DNA of 64,000 bases from Bacillus_AB infantis_B (GCF_008180445.1 NZ_VTER01000002.1:186001-250000); one strand, 5' to 3'. Counted from the first letter of the stretch, positions 7,696 to 17,542 are shown. Notes: generated by a model not told the origin, from the letters alone. Translations and numbers: made by a program.

Positions 7696-8801
7696 TGAGT
7701 ATTGAGACATTATTACCAAAACTAATACGGGCAAGCCTAGATAATGATTATAGAACCCTTAGAACAGTTTGTACCAAAATTATTAGAAAATTAAAAGATA
7801 CAAACCCTGAAATAGCAGAAGAAATTGCCACAGCTCTATCCTATCATGGAATTGGAGCTAATACTTTAAGAGCTGTTGGAATAGAAGATGCTCCCCTTAA
7901 TAATGAATCAAGAAAATCTTTGGCCAAAGTAGAAGAACCTGTTGAGATAATTAAACCTATACTATCTAACGAAGTTGAAAGTATTATTAATGAATTTATC
8001 TTGGAAAGGGAGAGCGCAATAAAACTAATTGCAGCCGGCTTAAACCCTTCCTCTTCAATTTTATTATATGGCCCTCCTGGTGTTGGAAAAACACATTTAG
8101 CAAATTATTTATCAGGTGTTTTCGGTTTGAAATTTGTAACTTTAGATTTAGCGACCTCGATATCTAGTTATTTAGGAAAGACTGGCGAAAACATAAAGAG
8201 TGTTTTTGATTATGCCAGACAAGAACCATCCCTGTTATTTCTTGATGAATTTGATGCTATCGCCAAAAAGAGGGATGATGTTTCCGACTTAGGCGAATTA
8301 AAACGAATTGTTAATGTTTTATTGAAGGAGTTAGAGGATTGGCCTACAAATTCCATACTTATAGCAGCAACAAATCATCCAGAATTACTTGACTTAGCAA
8401 TATGGAGAAGATTTGATAGGGCTATTGAGTTGAAGCTGCCAGAAGAAATTGAAAGGAAAAAAATAATTACACTGCAATTATCAAATGAAAAGGACAACCG
8501 CTTAAAGGATTTGTTGCCAGTAATAGCGAATTTAACAGAGGGGTTATCATATGCAGATATTTGTAAACTCGTTGAACGTTCAAAAAGGAAGTCGATTATT
8601 TTTAATGAATCTATATCTAAAACATTGATTCAAGAGTTGATTTCATTTTCAGACAAAAGAGAAATAACCTCTTATAAAAAATTATCTAAAATTGCAAAAG
8701 ATGAACTTAAGATGTCTATTCGGGAGATCGCTGATTGGATAGGTAAGTCTCCTTCTGCAGTTCAATATTATTTGAAACAAGAAAAGGAGAGTAAAAAGTA
8801 A
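7695..8801 (+). CDS. AAA+ ATPase with C-terminal helix-turn-helix, partner of a subtilase
   Basis: 368 residues. Residues 1-90 are helical and unrecognised. The AAA+ core follows: Walker A GPPGVGKT (126-133), Walker B LFLDE (181-185), sensor-1 Asn in AATNHPE (about 227) and an arginine-finger-like RRFD (238-241). The last ~40 residues (SIREIADWIGKSPSAVQYYL, 341-360) read as a DNA-binding HTH, unusual at the C-terminus of such an ATPase. SD AGGAG 9 nt before the ATG. The stop overlaps the protease ATG (TAATG), so the two are co-translated. The pair resembles stand-alone AAA ATPase/S8 peptidase gene pairs found in accessory DNA of many bacteria; a defence or proteolytic control role is inference. 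The HTH suggests autoregulation at the flanking inverted repeats. Confidence 0.8.
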   Translation: MSIETLLPKLIRASLDNDYRTLRTVCTKIIRKLKDTNPEIAEEIATALSYHGIGANTLRAVGIEDAPLNNESRKSLAKVEEPVEIIKPILSNEVESIINEFILERESAIKLIAAGLNPSSSILLYGPPGVGKTHLANYLSGVFGLKFVTLDLATSISSYLGKTGENIKSVFDYARQEPSLLFLDEFDAIAKKRDDVSDLGELKRIVNVLLKELEDWPTNSILIAATNHPELLDLAIWRRFDRAIELKLPEEIERKKIITLQLSNEKDNRLKDLLPVIANLTEGLSYADICKLVERSKRKSIIFNESISKTLIQELISFSDKREITSYKKLSKIAKDELKMSIREIADWIGKSPSAVQYYLKQEKESKK

Positions 8802-11080
8802 TGGATGAATTTTTACCAATACTAGGTAATGGCGAAAATTATATTAATCCTGACAACCCTAGACAAGGTCCTCCAGTAAACAAAAAAAATATACCAACAT
8901 ATGAAGAGGCGAGAAGCAAGCTCCTTGCTAACATTGGTGAAATTAAAGGAAATATAGAATCAATTGATAATCAATACCGAGTAAAAGAGGTAATTTTAAA
9001 TCTCAAAATGGCTACCGGATTCACAGCGAAATCCTATCATCCAAGTTCACTAATTCGACATGCGGGAGCTATCGAAGTCGGGTCGAAAAAATGGACTAAA
9101 AAGACTGTTGATAAAAAAAATCAAGTTAAAGAATTAATTGGGAAAGAGATTTTTCTTAGAATGTCCGACGAATCTTTAAGTTACTTTGAAAGTCAGCTAC
9201 AGCAAAAGGAAAGTATTTTACCAAAAGGATTTATTGAAGATATAAGGCTTACTGAGGAATTCTTTTTCCCTAATAATACAAATTTATTTAGTATTTTTGG
9301 GGATAAGTGGGATTCAGGAAGAATCGAGCTAGTATTACATCCATTTGAAGATTTAGAGGACGAGGTAATTTATAAGTTTGAAACTCTGTATGCAAAGAAT
9401 GGTGGGAATCCTGAGAAAATAAAATGGAGAAGTTACTACCCTGGCCCACTTTTTGCAAGCTTATACGTTAACAGGGGTATACTTAATAACGTTTTGAATT
9501 TTAACCCTATACGAACTGCACATCCATTAAGAGCTAAGACGATGCCCATACCCACCCGAGGGCTAACGAATATTCCTATGCCTAAGTATCCTCAAGGTGG
9601 TTATAACTCGGCCATTACTGTAGGGATGTTTGATGGAGGTGTAGACGATAGAAATCCATATTTTAAAGATTTTGTAATTGCACACGATGCTACTGCAAGT
9701 TACGAAGACACAGAATTTATGAAACATGGTAATGCAGTTGCTGGAGCACTATTATATGGAGACTTGAGAAACATTAGTACGCCAGCTTTGCCAACTCCGG
9801 CTGTAAAAGTAGAAAGTTTTCGGGTATTTCCATTAACGGATCCTACTGACCCAGATTTATATGAAGTTATAGATGCAATTGAGGCATTTGTTCCCAAAAG
9901 AGACGATATAAAAGTATTTAATTTATCGATTGGCCCGGAAGGGGCCATTGAAGATGACAATATATCAAGATTTACATATGCGATCGACAAACTATCTGAA
10001 AATGGAGAGCGATTATTTGTAGTTGCTGTAGGAAATGATGGTGACCATCCTTTGGACGAAGAACGTCGAATCCAAGCACCCGCCGATACTATTAATAATT
10101 TATCTGTCGGTTCGTTCACTTATGACCCAGCTTCGAAAATAATACGAGCACCATATAGTTCAATTGGTATTGGAAGAGAAGGATGCAAAGTAAAACCCGA
10201 TGTTGTAGCATTTGGTGGCTGTGATGATAACCTTTTCCATCTGGTGGGTTATGACGGTATTAATAAGTTTTTTGAAAGAGGGACAAGTTTCGCTGCTCCC
10301 CTTGTTGCTGCAAAGGCAGCTGAAATTGTAGGAAGATGTAGTGTAGCTAGCCCATTAGTTGCCAGAGCTTTAATTATTAATAGCGCAAATCACCCAAACA
10401 AAAAGTATGATAAGTATCTTGGGTATGGAGTTATTCCCGAGACTGTCGAAGAAATAATAGGGTGCGAAAAAAATAAGATAACTGTCCTCTACAAACAAAA
10501 AATGCTTCCAAAGCAATACTCTAAACTAGAAATTCCAATTGTAAAAGGCCTTGACTATGATGGAAAGGTTAATATAAGGTGGACTATTGTTATTGCCACA
10601 AAGCCAAATGGGATTCACACCGAGGATTATACTACCAATTGCATAGAGGATATTTTCTATCCCAATATTAATACCTATATATTTAAGTCTCCAGAAAAGA
10701 AAACAAAAAAATTGAATTATTTGAAAGATAAGGAGCAAATTGAAGAACTAATGAACCTTGGCTGGAAACCTGGAAGATACCCATCTTCAAAATCCGGTAA
10801 TAAATATGAGAATGAAGAGCAAAGAAAAGCTAATTTTAAATGGGACTCAGTAGTAAAGAGAGATGTTTCATTAAAATATGAAGAACTCGATTCCCCTTAC
10901 CTTGTTTTGCATGCAATGGATAGAAATGTAGCCATCCCAGGTGATTTCTTCAACTACGCAATTGTAGCTACAATAGATTATGTAGATTACCAGGGGGATG
11001 CGTATACAAGAACATTGGATAATTTTAACAAACTAAATGCGATTTCTGTTAAAGCACGAAACGAAGTTCTTGTTAGGTAA
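8801..11080 (+). CDS. Cytoplasmic subtilisin-like (S8) serine protease
   Basis: 759 residues, no signal peptide, so probably intracellular. Residues 1-265 are an uncharacterised N-terminal region, larger than a normal propeptide. The S8 core follows with all catalytic residues present: Asp278 in GMFDGGVD, His309 in KHGNAVAG, oxyanion Asn412 in AVGNDGD, Ser496 in ERGTSFAAP. Residues ~560-759 form a C-terminal domain of beta-rich character that I do not recognise. The start overlaps the ATPase stop. The ATPase could deliver or unlock substrates, or hold the protease inactive, but nothing here proves either. A strong terminator follows. A+T-rich like the rest of the island. Confidence 0.85.
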   Translation: MDEFLPILGNGENYINPDNPRQGPPVNKKNIPTYEEARSKLLANIGEIKGNIESIDNQYRVKEVILNLKMATGFTAKSYHPSSLIRHAGAIEVGSKKWTKKTVDKKNQVKELIGKEIFLRMSDESLSYFESQLQQKESILPKGFIEDIRLTEEFFFPNNTNLFSIFGDKWDSGRIELVLHPFEDLEDEVIYKFETLYAKNGGNPEKIKWRSYYPGPLFASLYVNRGILNNVLNFNPIRTAHPLRAKTMPIPTRGLTNIPMPKYPQGGYNSAITVGMFDGGVDDRNPYFKDFVIAHDATASYEDTEFMKHGNAVAGALLYGDLRNISTPALPTPAVKVESFRVFPLTDPTDPDLYEVIDAIEAFVPKRDDIKVFNLSIGPEGAIEDDNISRFTYAIDKLSENGERLFVVAVGNDGDHPLDEERRIQAPADTINNLSVGSFTYDPASKIIRAPYSSIGIGREGCKVKPDVVAFGGCDDNLFHLVGYDGINKFFERGTSFAAPLVAAKAAEIVGRCSVASPLVARALIINSANHPNKKYDKYLGYGVIPETVEEIIGCEKNKITVLYKQKMLPKQYSKLEIPIVKGLDYDGKVNIRWTIVIATKPNGIHTEDYTTNCIEDIFYPNINTYIFKSPEKKTKKLNYLKDKEQIEELMNLGWKPGRYPSSKSGNKYENEEQRKANFKWDSVVKRDVSLKYEELDSPYLVLHAMDRNVAIPGDFFNYAIVATIDYVDYQGDAYTRTLDNFNKLNAISVKARNEVLVR

Positions 11081-11121
11081 TCATTTTATTAGTCTGATTG
11101 AACAAGCTTATATTCCACTCA

Positions 11122-11172
11122 ATAAAGCGGCACATATTGTCCATGGATAATATGTGCCGCTTTATATTTTTA
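11122..11172 (+). terminator. Strong terminator of the ATPase/subtilase operon
   Basis: 17-bp perfect stem: arms at 11122-11138 and 11149-11165 (AAAGCGGCACATATT and its complement), 10-nt loop, then A+T-rich tail. Marks the right end of the island. Confidence 0.9.
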
Positions 11173-11242
11173 AAAGGATTTTTAAAGTTGGTCTTGATAA
11201 TTTTCGCTCCGTCTTTTTCTGTACCGCTGGCAATAAGGCACT

Positions 11243-14200
11243 CTAGCCAAAATAATCAACAGGGCACTCAGCCTCTACCTGCCGTGTATCAGGGAGCCTG
11301 GCAGTTTTCCCTGCTTCACCCTGTATGTCGTTCAGAAGCTGGGAAAGCTCTTCCCGGCGCTTGTCATCTATGCTGAACTCCAGCCCGTATTGCGTCACAA
11401 GATCCGATTTTTCTTCTTTCCAGACAATATGCCCATCAAGGCTGAGTGCTTCTCCAAGAATCTTTGTTTGGATCTGGAAGAGAATATCCTGCCTGATCGG
11501 CAGTTTGATGTTGGTATATAATCTGGCACCGCCGGGGCCGATATTTTCAATCAGCACTTCTGTTTTGCCCATCTCGACCTTTTTATCTTTCAGCTTGAGG
11601 ATGGTCAGGTCAGCACTGAGTGGGAGGGGAAGGTCGATCCGGAAGTATTTCCTCTGTTTTTTCAGCTTGTCCAAGCCTTTACCGCCGTCCGGCAGAATAT
11701 ACCCTTCTTTTAGAAAGTCCCTGAACACACTGCCGGAAACAGGCCGGGAAAAAAGGAAGCCCTGGATTTCATCACAGCCCTTCTTTTTGAGAAAATCCAG
11801 CTGCTCAAACTCCTCGACGCCTTCAGCGACTACCTTCATATTCAGGCCATGGGCCATGTCGATCAGGCTGGAGGTGATGGTGGCGTCCTCCAGGTTTGAG
11901 ATGATATTTTTGGTAAAAGATTTGTCTATTTTTAATGTATTGAACTTGAATTTCCTAAGGTGCGTAAGTGATGAGAAGCCTGTTCCAAAGTCATCGAGCG
12001 ATAATTTTATTTTTAGCTGCCCAAGCTTTTCAAGCTCCTGGAGAACCTGGTCTGAGTAATGGATCAGGCTGGATTCAGTCAGCTCCAGCTCAAGCAGTTT
12101 GGGGGAAATGCCATGCTTTTGGCAAAGGTCCCCGATCATTTCGGCCAGATTATTTTTATAAAAGCGCTGTCCTGACACATTGATGGAGATGGGCACAAGG
12201 GAGAGGCCGCCTTTCTGCCATTCCTCCATCTTTGCTATCACATTTTCGATCACCCAGTCTCCGATTTCGACGATCAGCCCTGACTCTTCTGCAACAGGGA
12301 TGAACTCCATCGGGGAGACGATGCCCCAGTCAGGGTGGTTCCAGCGCAGCAGGGCTTCTGCTCCTGCAAGCCTGCCGTCCCTAGGCTGAACCTTTGGCTG
12401 GAATTCCACGTAAAATTGATCTTCCTTCAAAGCATTCCGCATATCCCTTTCCAGGCAGTACTTTTTGAACGATTCAATATTCATGGATGCGTTGTAGACC
12501 TGATGGCTGCTTTTGCCCATCTGCTTGGCATGGTACAGGGCGGCATCTGCATTGCGCGCCAGTTCCTCCGGCGTGCTGCCATTATGGGGATACAGGCTGA
12601 TCCCGATGCTTGCCGTAATGAATAATTCGTAGCCTTCAATATCGTATGGCTTCTGGATGGTGCCCGTAATTTCCGCTGCCAGTCTGCTTGCATCCTCAAT
12701 GCTGTCAGTGTTTGGGGCAATAATGGCAAATTCATCCCCGCCCATCCGGGAGGCAAAATGGTCTTCAGGCATCGATTCTTTTATCCGCTCCGCTACCTCT
12801 TTCAGCACCTGGTCGCCGATCGGGTGGCCCAGGGTGTCGTTGATATGCTTGAAGCGGTCAAGATCCAGGTACATGATGGCGAACTTTTCAGGATCCTTCT
12901 CCTTGAAGAGGCCATTCAGGGTCTGGTCGAACAGGCGCCTGTTCGGCAGGCCTGTCATATAATCATGGTAGGCGAGGAATTCCATCTGTGCCTCAGCCTG
13001 CTTTTGGGCTGTAATGTCCGCCACGATGCCGTCCAGGCGTATAAGTTTCCCTTTTTTATTAAAGATGGGGATGAGGTGGTCGCTGATCCATTTAAGATCG
13101 CCGCTCTTCGTGATGATTCTGTATTGCTGCCTTACAATATTCCCCTCTGATATTTTATTCTGATTGTTCATCACTTTCCGCACATCATCCGGATGAATGG
13201 ATCTATTCCATATGCGCGGATCTCTGTACAGTTCTTTTTTGGTATACCCATAGATAGCAAGGATCGCATCGGAACAGATCAGAACCTTTTTGGCAGCAGG
13301 GTCGAGTGACCAAACACCCACATCTGCATTGTTATAAAAGTTTTTGAACTGCTCTGTATTTTCGGCCAGCCTGTACTCTATTTCGCGCTGTTCCGTAACA
13401 TCGCGGGAAATGCCGACCGCCCGTTCAGGGTTTCCTTCACCATCCAGGATTAAGGTGGACTGATGGTGCAGCCGGCGTACATCTCCGTCCTTCCGGATGA
13501 TCCGGTATTCCAGATCTGCCGCGGTCTTTTCCTCCAGGGATATGTAATATTTTTTCAGGAACGAAGAAAGGTCTTCCGGATGGATAAAGGTCTTATAATA
13601 GTCAAAAGAAGGGACAAAATCTTCTTTTGATACGCCAAACATTTCATACATATGCTCAGACCAGTAGGCGAAGTCTTCCTTAAAATAATAGTCCCAATAC
13701 CCGAAGTTAGCTGTTTTTTGCGCAAGGTTCAGCCTTTCCTCCGCCTTTTGCAGCTTGCGCTCCTTATCAGCCAGTTCTGTGATGTCCTTGGCAATCCCGA
13801 ATACGCCGGTTATCTGATTATCTGTAATGATAGGAATATTTGTGATATTCACTTCAAATTTTTTCCCGGATCTGCTGATGCCTGTCATATTATAGTTTTG
13901 CGGTTTTCCTTTAGCGGCCAGTTTAAACATGCGCAGCACAAGGACCATAGATTCAGGGGCAACAAATTGCCTGAAAGATATTCCATGCATGTCGGGATCA
14001 TAATGGAACAAACGGACGAGGGATTCGTTAAAGGCAGTCACATCTCCGTTTAAATCCAGTGAATATACGGCATCCGGATGGTTGTCAAAAAGAGATCTGT
14101 ACATCTGTTCACTTATGCTGAGCTTTTGCTTTAAGCTTTCCTCGGCTGTAATATCCTTTGATATCCCAATGATCCCGATGGTTTGGTTTTCCTGTATAAT

Positions 14201-14551
14201 CGGGATGGCGACACTGTTTAACAGGATCAGCCCGCCGTCTCTGCGGTTGATCCGGAAAATATGTGTTTGGGTAGAGCCCTGCAATACTGCCTGGAAGCTT
14301 GTCTCTGCCTTGGGGAGGTCTTCCTTGCAGACAAAGGGAAAAAATCCCCTCTTTTGAATTTCTTCTGCACTAAATCCTGTGGCCTTAACGGCCGCCTCAT
14401 TTACTTTAAGGATTTGTCCTTCTTTATCCAGTATGTAAGCCAGGTCTGATGTGTTCAGGAATAAGCTTTCATAGATATGTATATTTTCAACCAGGGGGAC
14501 ACCTGGTTCTTGAATAGTTGTTCTCAATTTGTGATCTTCTATTTTTTTCAC
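11243..14551 (-). CDS. Multi-PAS diguanylate cyclase/phosphodiesterase with PilZ domain
   Basis: About 1,100 residues. In order (counting from ATG 14590): four PAS/PAC sensor domains (roughly 35-155, 165-275, 290-400, 415-530), GGDEF domain with intact RMGGDEF (617-621), EAL domain with EALLRW, DDFGTGFSS and VVAEGVE, and a C-terminal PilZ-like domain (about 985-1095) with RKYFR matching RxxxR. The second PilZ motif is atypical (NIGPGG for (D/N)xSxxG). Both catalytic halves look active, so it may make and degrade c-di-GMP. No membrane helices: a soluble sensor. The frame opens at ATG 14590 without an SD; AGAAAGGTG lies 9 nt before GTG 14551, which I prefer. It is transcribed away from treR. 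Confidence 0.88.
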   Translation of the reverse strand: MKKIEDHKLRTTIQEPGVPLVENIHIYESLFLNTSDLAYILDKEGQILKVNEAAVKATGFSAEEIQKRGFFPFVCKEDLPKAETSFQAVLQGSTQTHIFRINRRDGGLILLNSVAIPIIQENQTIGIIGISKDITAEESLKQKLSISEQMYRSLFDNHPDAVYSLDLNGDVTAFNESLVRLFHYDPDMHGISFRQFVAPESMVLVLRMFKLAAKGKPQNYNMTGISRSGKKFEVNITNIPIITDNQITGVFGIAKDITELADKERKLQKAEERLNLAQKTANFGYWDYYFKEDFAYWSEHMYEMFGVSKEDFVPSFDYYKTFIHPEDLSSFLKKYYISLEEKTAADLEYRIIRKDGDVRRLHHQSTLILDGEGNPERAVGISRDVTEQREIEYRLAENTEQFKNFYNNADVGVWSLDPAAKKVLICSDAILAIYGYTKKELYRDPRIWNRSIHPDDVRKVMNNQNKISEGNIVRQQYRIITKSGDLKWISDHLIPIFNKKGKLIRLDGIVADITAQKQAEAQMEFLAYHDYMTGLPNRRLFDQTLNGLFKEKDPEKFAIMYLDLDRFKHINDTLGHPIGDQVLKEVAERIKESMPEDHFASRMGGDEFAIIAPNTDSIEDASRLAAEITGTIQKPYDIEGYELFITASIGISLYPHNGSTPEELARNADAALYHAKQMGKSSHQVYNASMNIESFKKYCLERDMRNALKEDQFYVEFQPKVQPRDGRLAGAEALLRWNHPDWGIVSPMEFIPVAEESGLIVEIGDWVIENVIAKMEEWQKGGLSLVPISINVSGQRFYKNNLAEMIGDLCQKHGISPKLLELELTESSLIHYSDQVLQELEKLGQLKIKLSLDDFGTGFSSLTHLRKFKFNTLKIDKSFTKNIISNLEDATITSSLIDMAHGLNMKVVAEGVEEFEQLDFLKKKGCDEIQGFLFSRPVSGSVFRDFLKEGYILPDGGKGLDKLKKQRKYFRIDLPLPLSADLTILKLKDKKVEMGKTEVLIENIGPGGARLYTNIKLPIRQDILFQIQTKILGEALSLDGHIVWKEEKSDLVTQYGLEFSIDDKRREELSQLLNDIQGEAGKTARLPDTRQVEAECPVDYFG

Positions 14552-14801
14552 TGATGTCTTCACCTTTCTAGTAATCTGGCAAGGTGTCATGCTAAAAAAA
14601 TAGCAAGCAGCCCGGCTGCCATAGCAATAGCCTTAGGCCCGCAGCTTTGCGTCTTTTACTTTCATAAAATTTGCCACTTATATAGTAACATATCCCTAAT
14701 GTGGAAATCCTGGTAATTATTTTGGTAAAATATAACTACATGCGGGATTGGGCATTTTCAAACCGCTTTTATAACGGTAAAATAACCTTAGGTGATTAAT
14801 A

Positions 14802-15527
14802 ATGAAGAATAAATATTTGCTCATATACGAAGACCTGGCATCCAAGATCCAGGATGGATATTATCCTGCAAGAAGCATTCTGCCGTCTGAAAATGAATTG
14901 ACGGAGATGTTTGAGACATCCCGGGAAACAATCCGGAAGGCGCTGAATCTGCTGGCGCAGAACGGGTTCATCCAGAAGATCCGCGGGAAAGGCTCGATTG
15001 TGCTTGATTTGAAAAAGCTGCAGTTCCCGATTTCCGGCCTGGTCAGCTTTAAGGAGCTGGCAGGAAAGATGGGCCAGAAGGCGGAAACCGATGTGGCGGA
15101 GTTTGCGCTTGCGTTCCCGGATGATGATTTGATGAGGCAGCTGCATATCAAGGAAGAAGAAAAGATATGGAAGGTATGCCGTGTGCGGAAAATCGAGGGC
15201 GAGCGGATCATCCTTGATAAAGATTTCCTGGTGGAAAAATTGGTTCCCGGCCTGACAGAGGAAATCTGCCGCAATTCGATATTTGAATATATCGAGAACA
15301 CATTGAACCAGAAAATCAGTTTTGCGAAAAAGGAATTCACTGTCGAGGAGCCGACAGAGGAAGACCGGAGGATGCTGGACCTTGAGGGGTACCATTCGGT
15401 CGTTGTCGTGAAAAATTATATCTATTTTGATGATGCATCACTTTTCCAGTATACCGAGTCGCGCCACCGGCCGGACAAGTTCCGCTTTGTCGATTTTGCG
15501 AGGCGGATGGACATGCCTTCAGGCTGA
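14802..15527 (+). CDS. treR: GntR-family regulator, TreR-like
   Basis: 241 residues. N-terminal winged HTH of GntR type (ILPSENELTEMF…SRETIRKALNLLAQNGFI), then a UTRA effector-binding domain beginning SGLVSFKELAGKMGQ. Length and layout match TreR, the trehalose-6-phosphate-responsive repressor, and its place near yfk genes agrees with the B. subtilis map. No trehalose transport or hydrolase genes are adjacent in this window, so either the tre genes lie elsewhere or this regulator controls something else. Followed by a clear terminator. Confidence 0.7.
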   Translation: MKNKYLLIYEDLASKIQDGYYPARSILPSENELTEMFETSRETIRKALNLLAQNGFIQKIRGKGSIVLDLKKLQFPISGLVSFKELAGKMGQKAETDVAEFALAFPDDDLMRQLHIKEEEKIWKVCRVRKIEGERIILDKDFLVEKLVPGLTEEICRNSIFEYIENTLNQKISFAKKEFTVEEPTEEDRRMLDLEGYHSVVVVKNYIYFDDASLFQYTESRHRPDKFRFVDFARRMDMPSG

Positions 15528-15572
15528 CAGGATGTGCGGGGCATGGCTTGAAAATAGAAAAAGCTGGGTAAA

Positions 15573-15604
15573 AACTAACAGATAAAGTCTGTTAGTTTTT
15601 TTGT
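15573..15604 (+). terminator. Terminator after treR
   Basis: AACTAACAG (15573-15581) pairs with CTGTTAGTT (15589-15597), followed by TTTTTT. Confidence 0.85.
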
Positions 15605-15634
15605 TGTGAAAAATCCTTGAAAAGGGGTATTAGC

Positions 15635-16954
15635 ATGAACATATATAATCTGATTGGCATTGGCATCGGTCCCTATAATCTAAGCCTGGCGGTTATGCTG
15701 CAGAAGGTCCCGGAACTGAAGGGGCTCTTTTTTGACAAGACGCCGGAATTTTCCTGGCACCCAGGCATGCTGATCGAAGGCTCGGAGATGCAGGTGCCGT
15801 TTCTGGATGATCTGGTCACCCTGGCTGATCCGACAAGCCCATACACGTATTTAAATTATCTGCACGAGCATGACCGGCTGACCCAGTTTTCCTATTTTCA
15901 CCGGCTGGAGATTCCGAGGAAGGAATATAACCATTACTGCCAATGGGCAGCTTCAAACCTGGACAATTGCAGATTCGGCATGGAAGTGGCCGATGTGCGG
16001 GACAGAGAGGAGAATGGAGAGCGCTTTTTTGAGGTGACAGTGCTGAATATGGAAAATGGGCAGGAAGAGACCTATTTTGCCTATAATCTGATTCTGGGTA
16101 CAGGGAATGAACCATTGGTGCCGGACAAGATGAAGGATTTCCTGGGAGAAGATTGCATCCACTCCAGCCGCTATCTGCATTACAAGGACAAGCTTGTTGA
16201 GGGCGGATCCATCAGTGTGATCGGTTCAGGGCAGAGTGCCGCGGAAATCTTTTATGATCTTCTGCAATGCCAGAAAAATCATGATTTTCAGCTTAACTGG
16301 CTGGCCCGCTCTGCCGGGTTCCTGCAGCTGGAAAGCACAAAGCTCGGCCAGGAGTTTTTTTCGCCGGAATATGTGAATTATTTTCACAGCCTTCCATACG
16401 AGGAACGGATCCAGTCACTGGATACATTGAACGGCCTCCGCAATGGCATTGAGCCAGGGCTGCTGGACCTTATCTACAAAGAGCTTTATCACCAGACAAT
16501 CGGCGGCGAGTCGAGCAAGGCGAGGATCCAGCCGCATGCCGAGCTTCAAGGGATGGAGCGCACATCATCCGGTTTCGGTCTGCAGCTCCAGCAGAAGCAG
16601 TCGGAAACAGGTTTCAAGCTGCATACGGACAAGGTTGTCCTCGCCACAGGTTACCGGCCGCACCTGCCGGAATGGCTGCTCAGCCGTTATGGAGACGAAA
16701 TCAGTTGGGAAGGAGAGCGCGAATTCAAGGTGTCTCTCTCATATGAAATCCTTTTTAAAAAGAAGCGCACAAACAGGATCTTCACCCTGACAAATATTGA
16801 GCATTCCCACGGGGCCGCTGCCACCCATCTCGGCTTGTCAGTCGACCGCAACAGGCGGATCATCAATACGCTTGCTGAAAAAGAGATCTATAAAAGCAAC
16901 AAGAAAAACGTCTTTCACCGCTTTGTCCCGAGGGAAGAAGAAGTTGTACTGTAA
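15635..16954 (+). CDS. L-lysine/L-ornithine N-monooxygenase (IucD/SidA/PvdA family)
   Basis: About 439 residues from ATG 15635; AAAAGGGG lies 8 nt upstream, and the frame's extension to TTG 15617 has no SD. FAD-binding GIGIGPYNLSLAV at the N-terminus, NADPH-binding VIGSGQSAAEIFYDLL in the middle, and ATGYRPHLPEWL near the C-terminus are the three signatures of N-hydroxylating flavoenzymes. These make hydroxamate precursors from lysine, ornithine or a diamine for siderophores. No siderophore synthetase (IucA/IucC type), acetyltransferase or transporter is beside it, so it is an orphan here. A link to the NRPS cluster 21 kb away is possible but unsupported. Confidence 0.82.
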   Translation: MNIYNLIGIGIGPYNLSLAVMLQKVPELKGLFFDKTPEFSWHPGMLIEGSEMQVPFLDDLVTLADPTSPYTYLNYLHEHDRLTQFSYFHRLEIPRKEYNHYCQWAASNLDNCRFGMEVADVRDREENGERFFEVTVLNMENGQEETYFAYNLILGTGNEPLVPDKMKDFLGEDCIHSSRYLHYKDKLVEGGSISVIGSGQSAAEIFYDLLQCQKNHDFQLNWLARSAGFLQLESTKLGQEFFSPEYVNYFHSLPYEERIQSLDTLNGLRNGIEPGLLDLIYKELYHQTIGGESSKARIQPHAELQGMERTSSGFGLQLQQKQSETGFKLHTDKVVLATGYRPHLPEWLLSRYGDEISWEGEREFKVSLSYEILFKKKRTNRIFTLTNIEHSHGAAATHLGLSVDRNRRIINTLAEKEIYKSNKKNVFHRFVPREEEVVL

Positions 16955-17024
16955 AACAAGGTTTTATCACTGCCCTGGGAGGGAAATCTCATAAATGTGA
17001 TCAAATTTAAAGGAGATGACACAA

Positions 17025-17540
17025 TTGACTAAAATTGCATGCTTAATTACCGAAATGTTTGAAGACGTAGAGTACACGGATCCTGCGAAAGCTTTCAAGG
17101 AAGCGGGACATGAGATTACAACAATCGAGAAGGAAGCAGGCAAATCTGTCAAAGGCAAGCAGGGAAATGCTACGGTTGAGATCGATAAAAGTATCGACAA
17201 TGTAAATCCTTCCGACTTTGATGCACTATTCCTGCCGGGCGGATTTTCTCCTGACCAGCTTCGTGCAGATGACCGTTTTGTCCAGTTTGCAAAATCCTTC
17301 ATGGACGACATGAAGCCTGTATTGGCAATCTGCCACGGACCGCAGTTGCTCATCACGGCAAAAACGCTTGATGGAAGAGATGCGACAGGGTTCAAATCCA
17401 TCCGCGTCGACATGGAAAACGCCGGCGTCAACTTCACGGATCAGGAAGTTGTCGTATGCCAGAACCAGCTGGTCACAAGCCGCAACCCGGATGATATCCC
17501 GGCGTTCATTAAAGAGTCATTGAATGTACTTTCAAAATAA
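17025..17540 (+). CDS. yfkM: DJ-1/PfpI-family protein (general stress protein 18, YfkM-like)
   Basis: 171 residues, typical for YfkM/PfpI. The nucleophile elbow AICHGPQLL carries the conserved cysteine (about residue 105) and its following histidine; the upstream glutamate region is present. The family includes protein and methylglyoxal deglycases and stress proteins; in B. subtilis yfkM belongs to the general stress group. The frame can start at ATG 17016, but AAAGGAG ends immediately before it (17015). TTG 17025 has correct 9-nt spacing and gives a start MTKIACLITEMF like the homologues. Terminator follows. Confidence 0.85.
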   Translation: MTKIACLITEMFEDVEYTDPAKAFKEAGHEITTIEKEAGKSVKGKQGNATVEIDKSIDNVNPSDFDALFLPGGFSPDQLRADDRFVQFAKSFMDDMKPVLAICHGPQLLITAKTLDGRDATGFKSIRVDMENAGVNFTDQEVVVCQNQLVTSRNPDDIPAFIKESLNVLSK

Positions 17541-17542
17541 AT

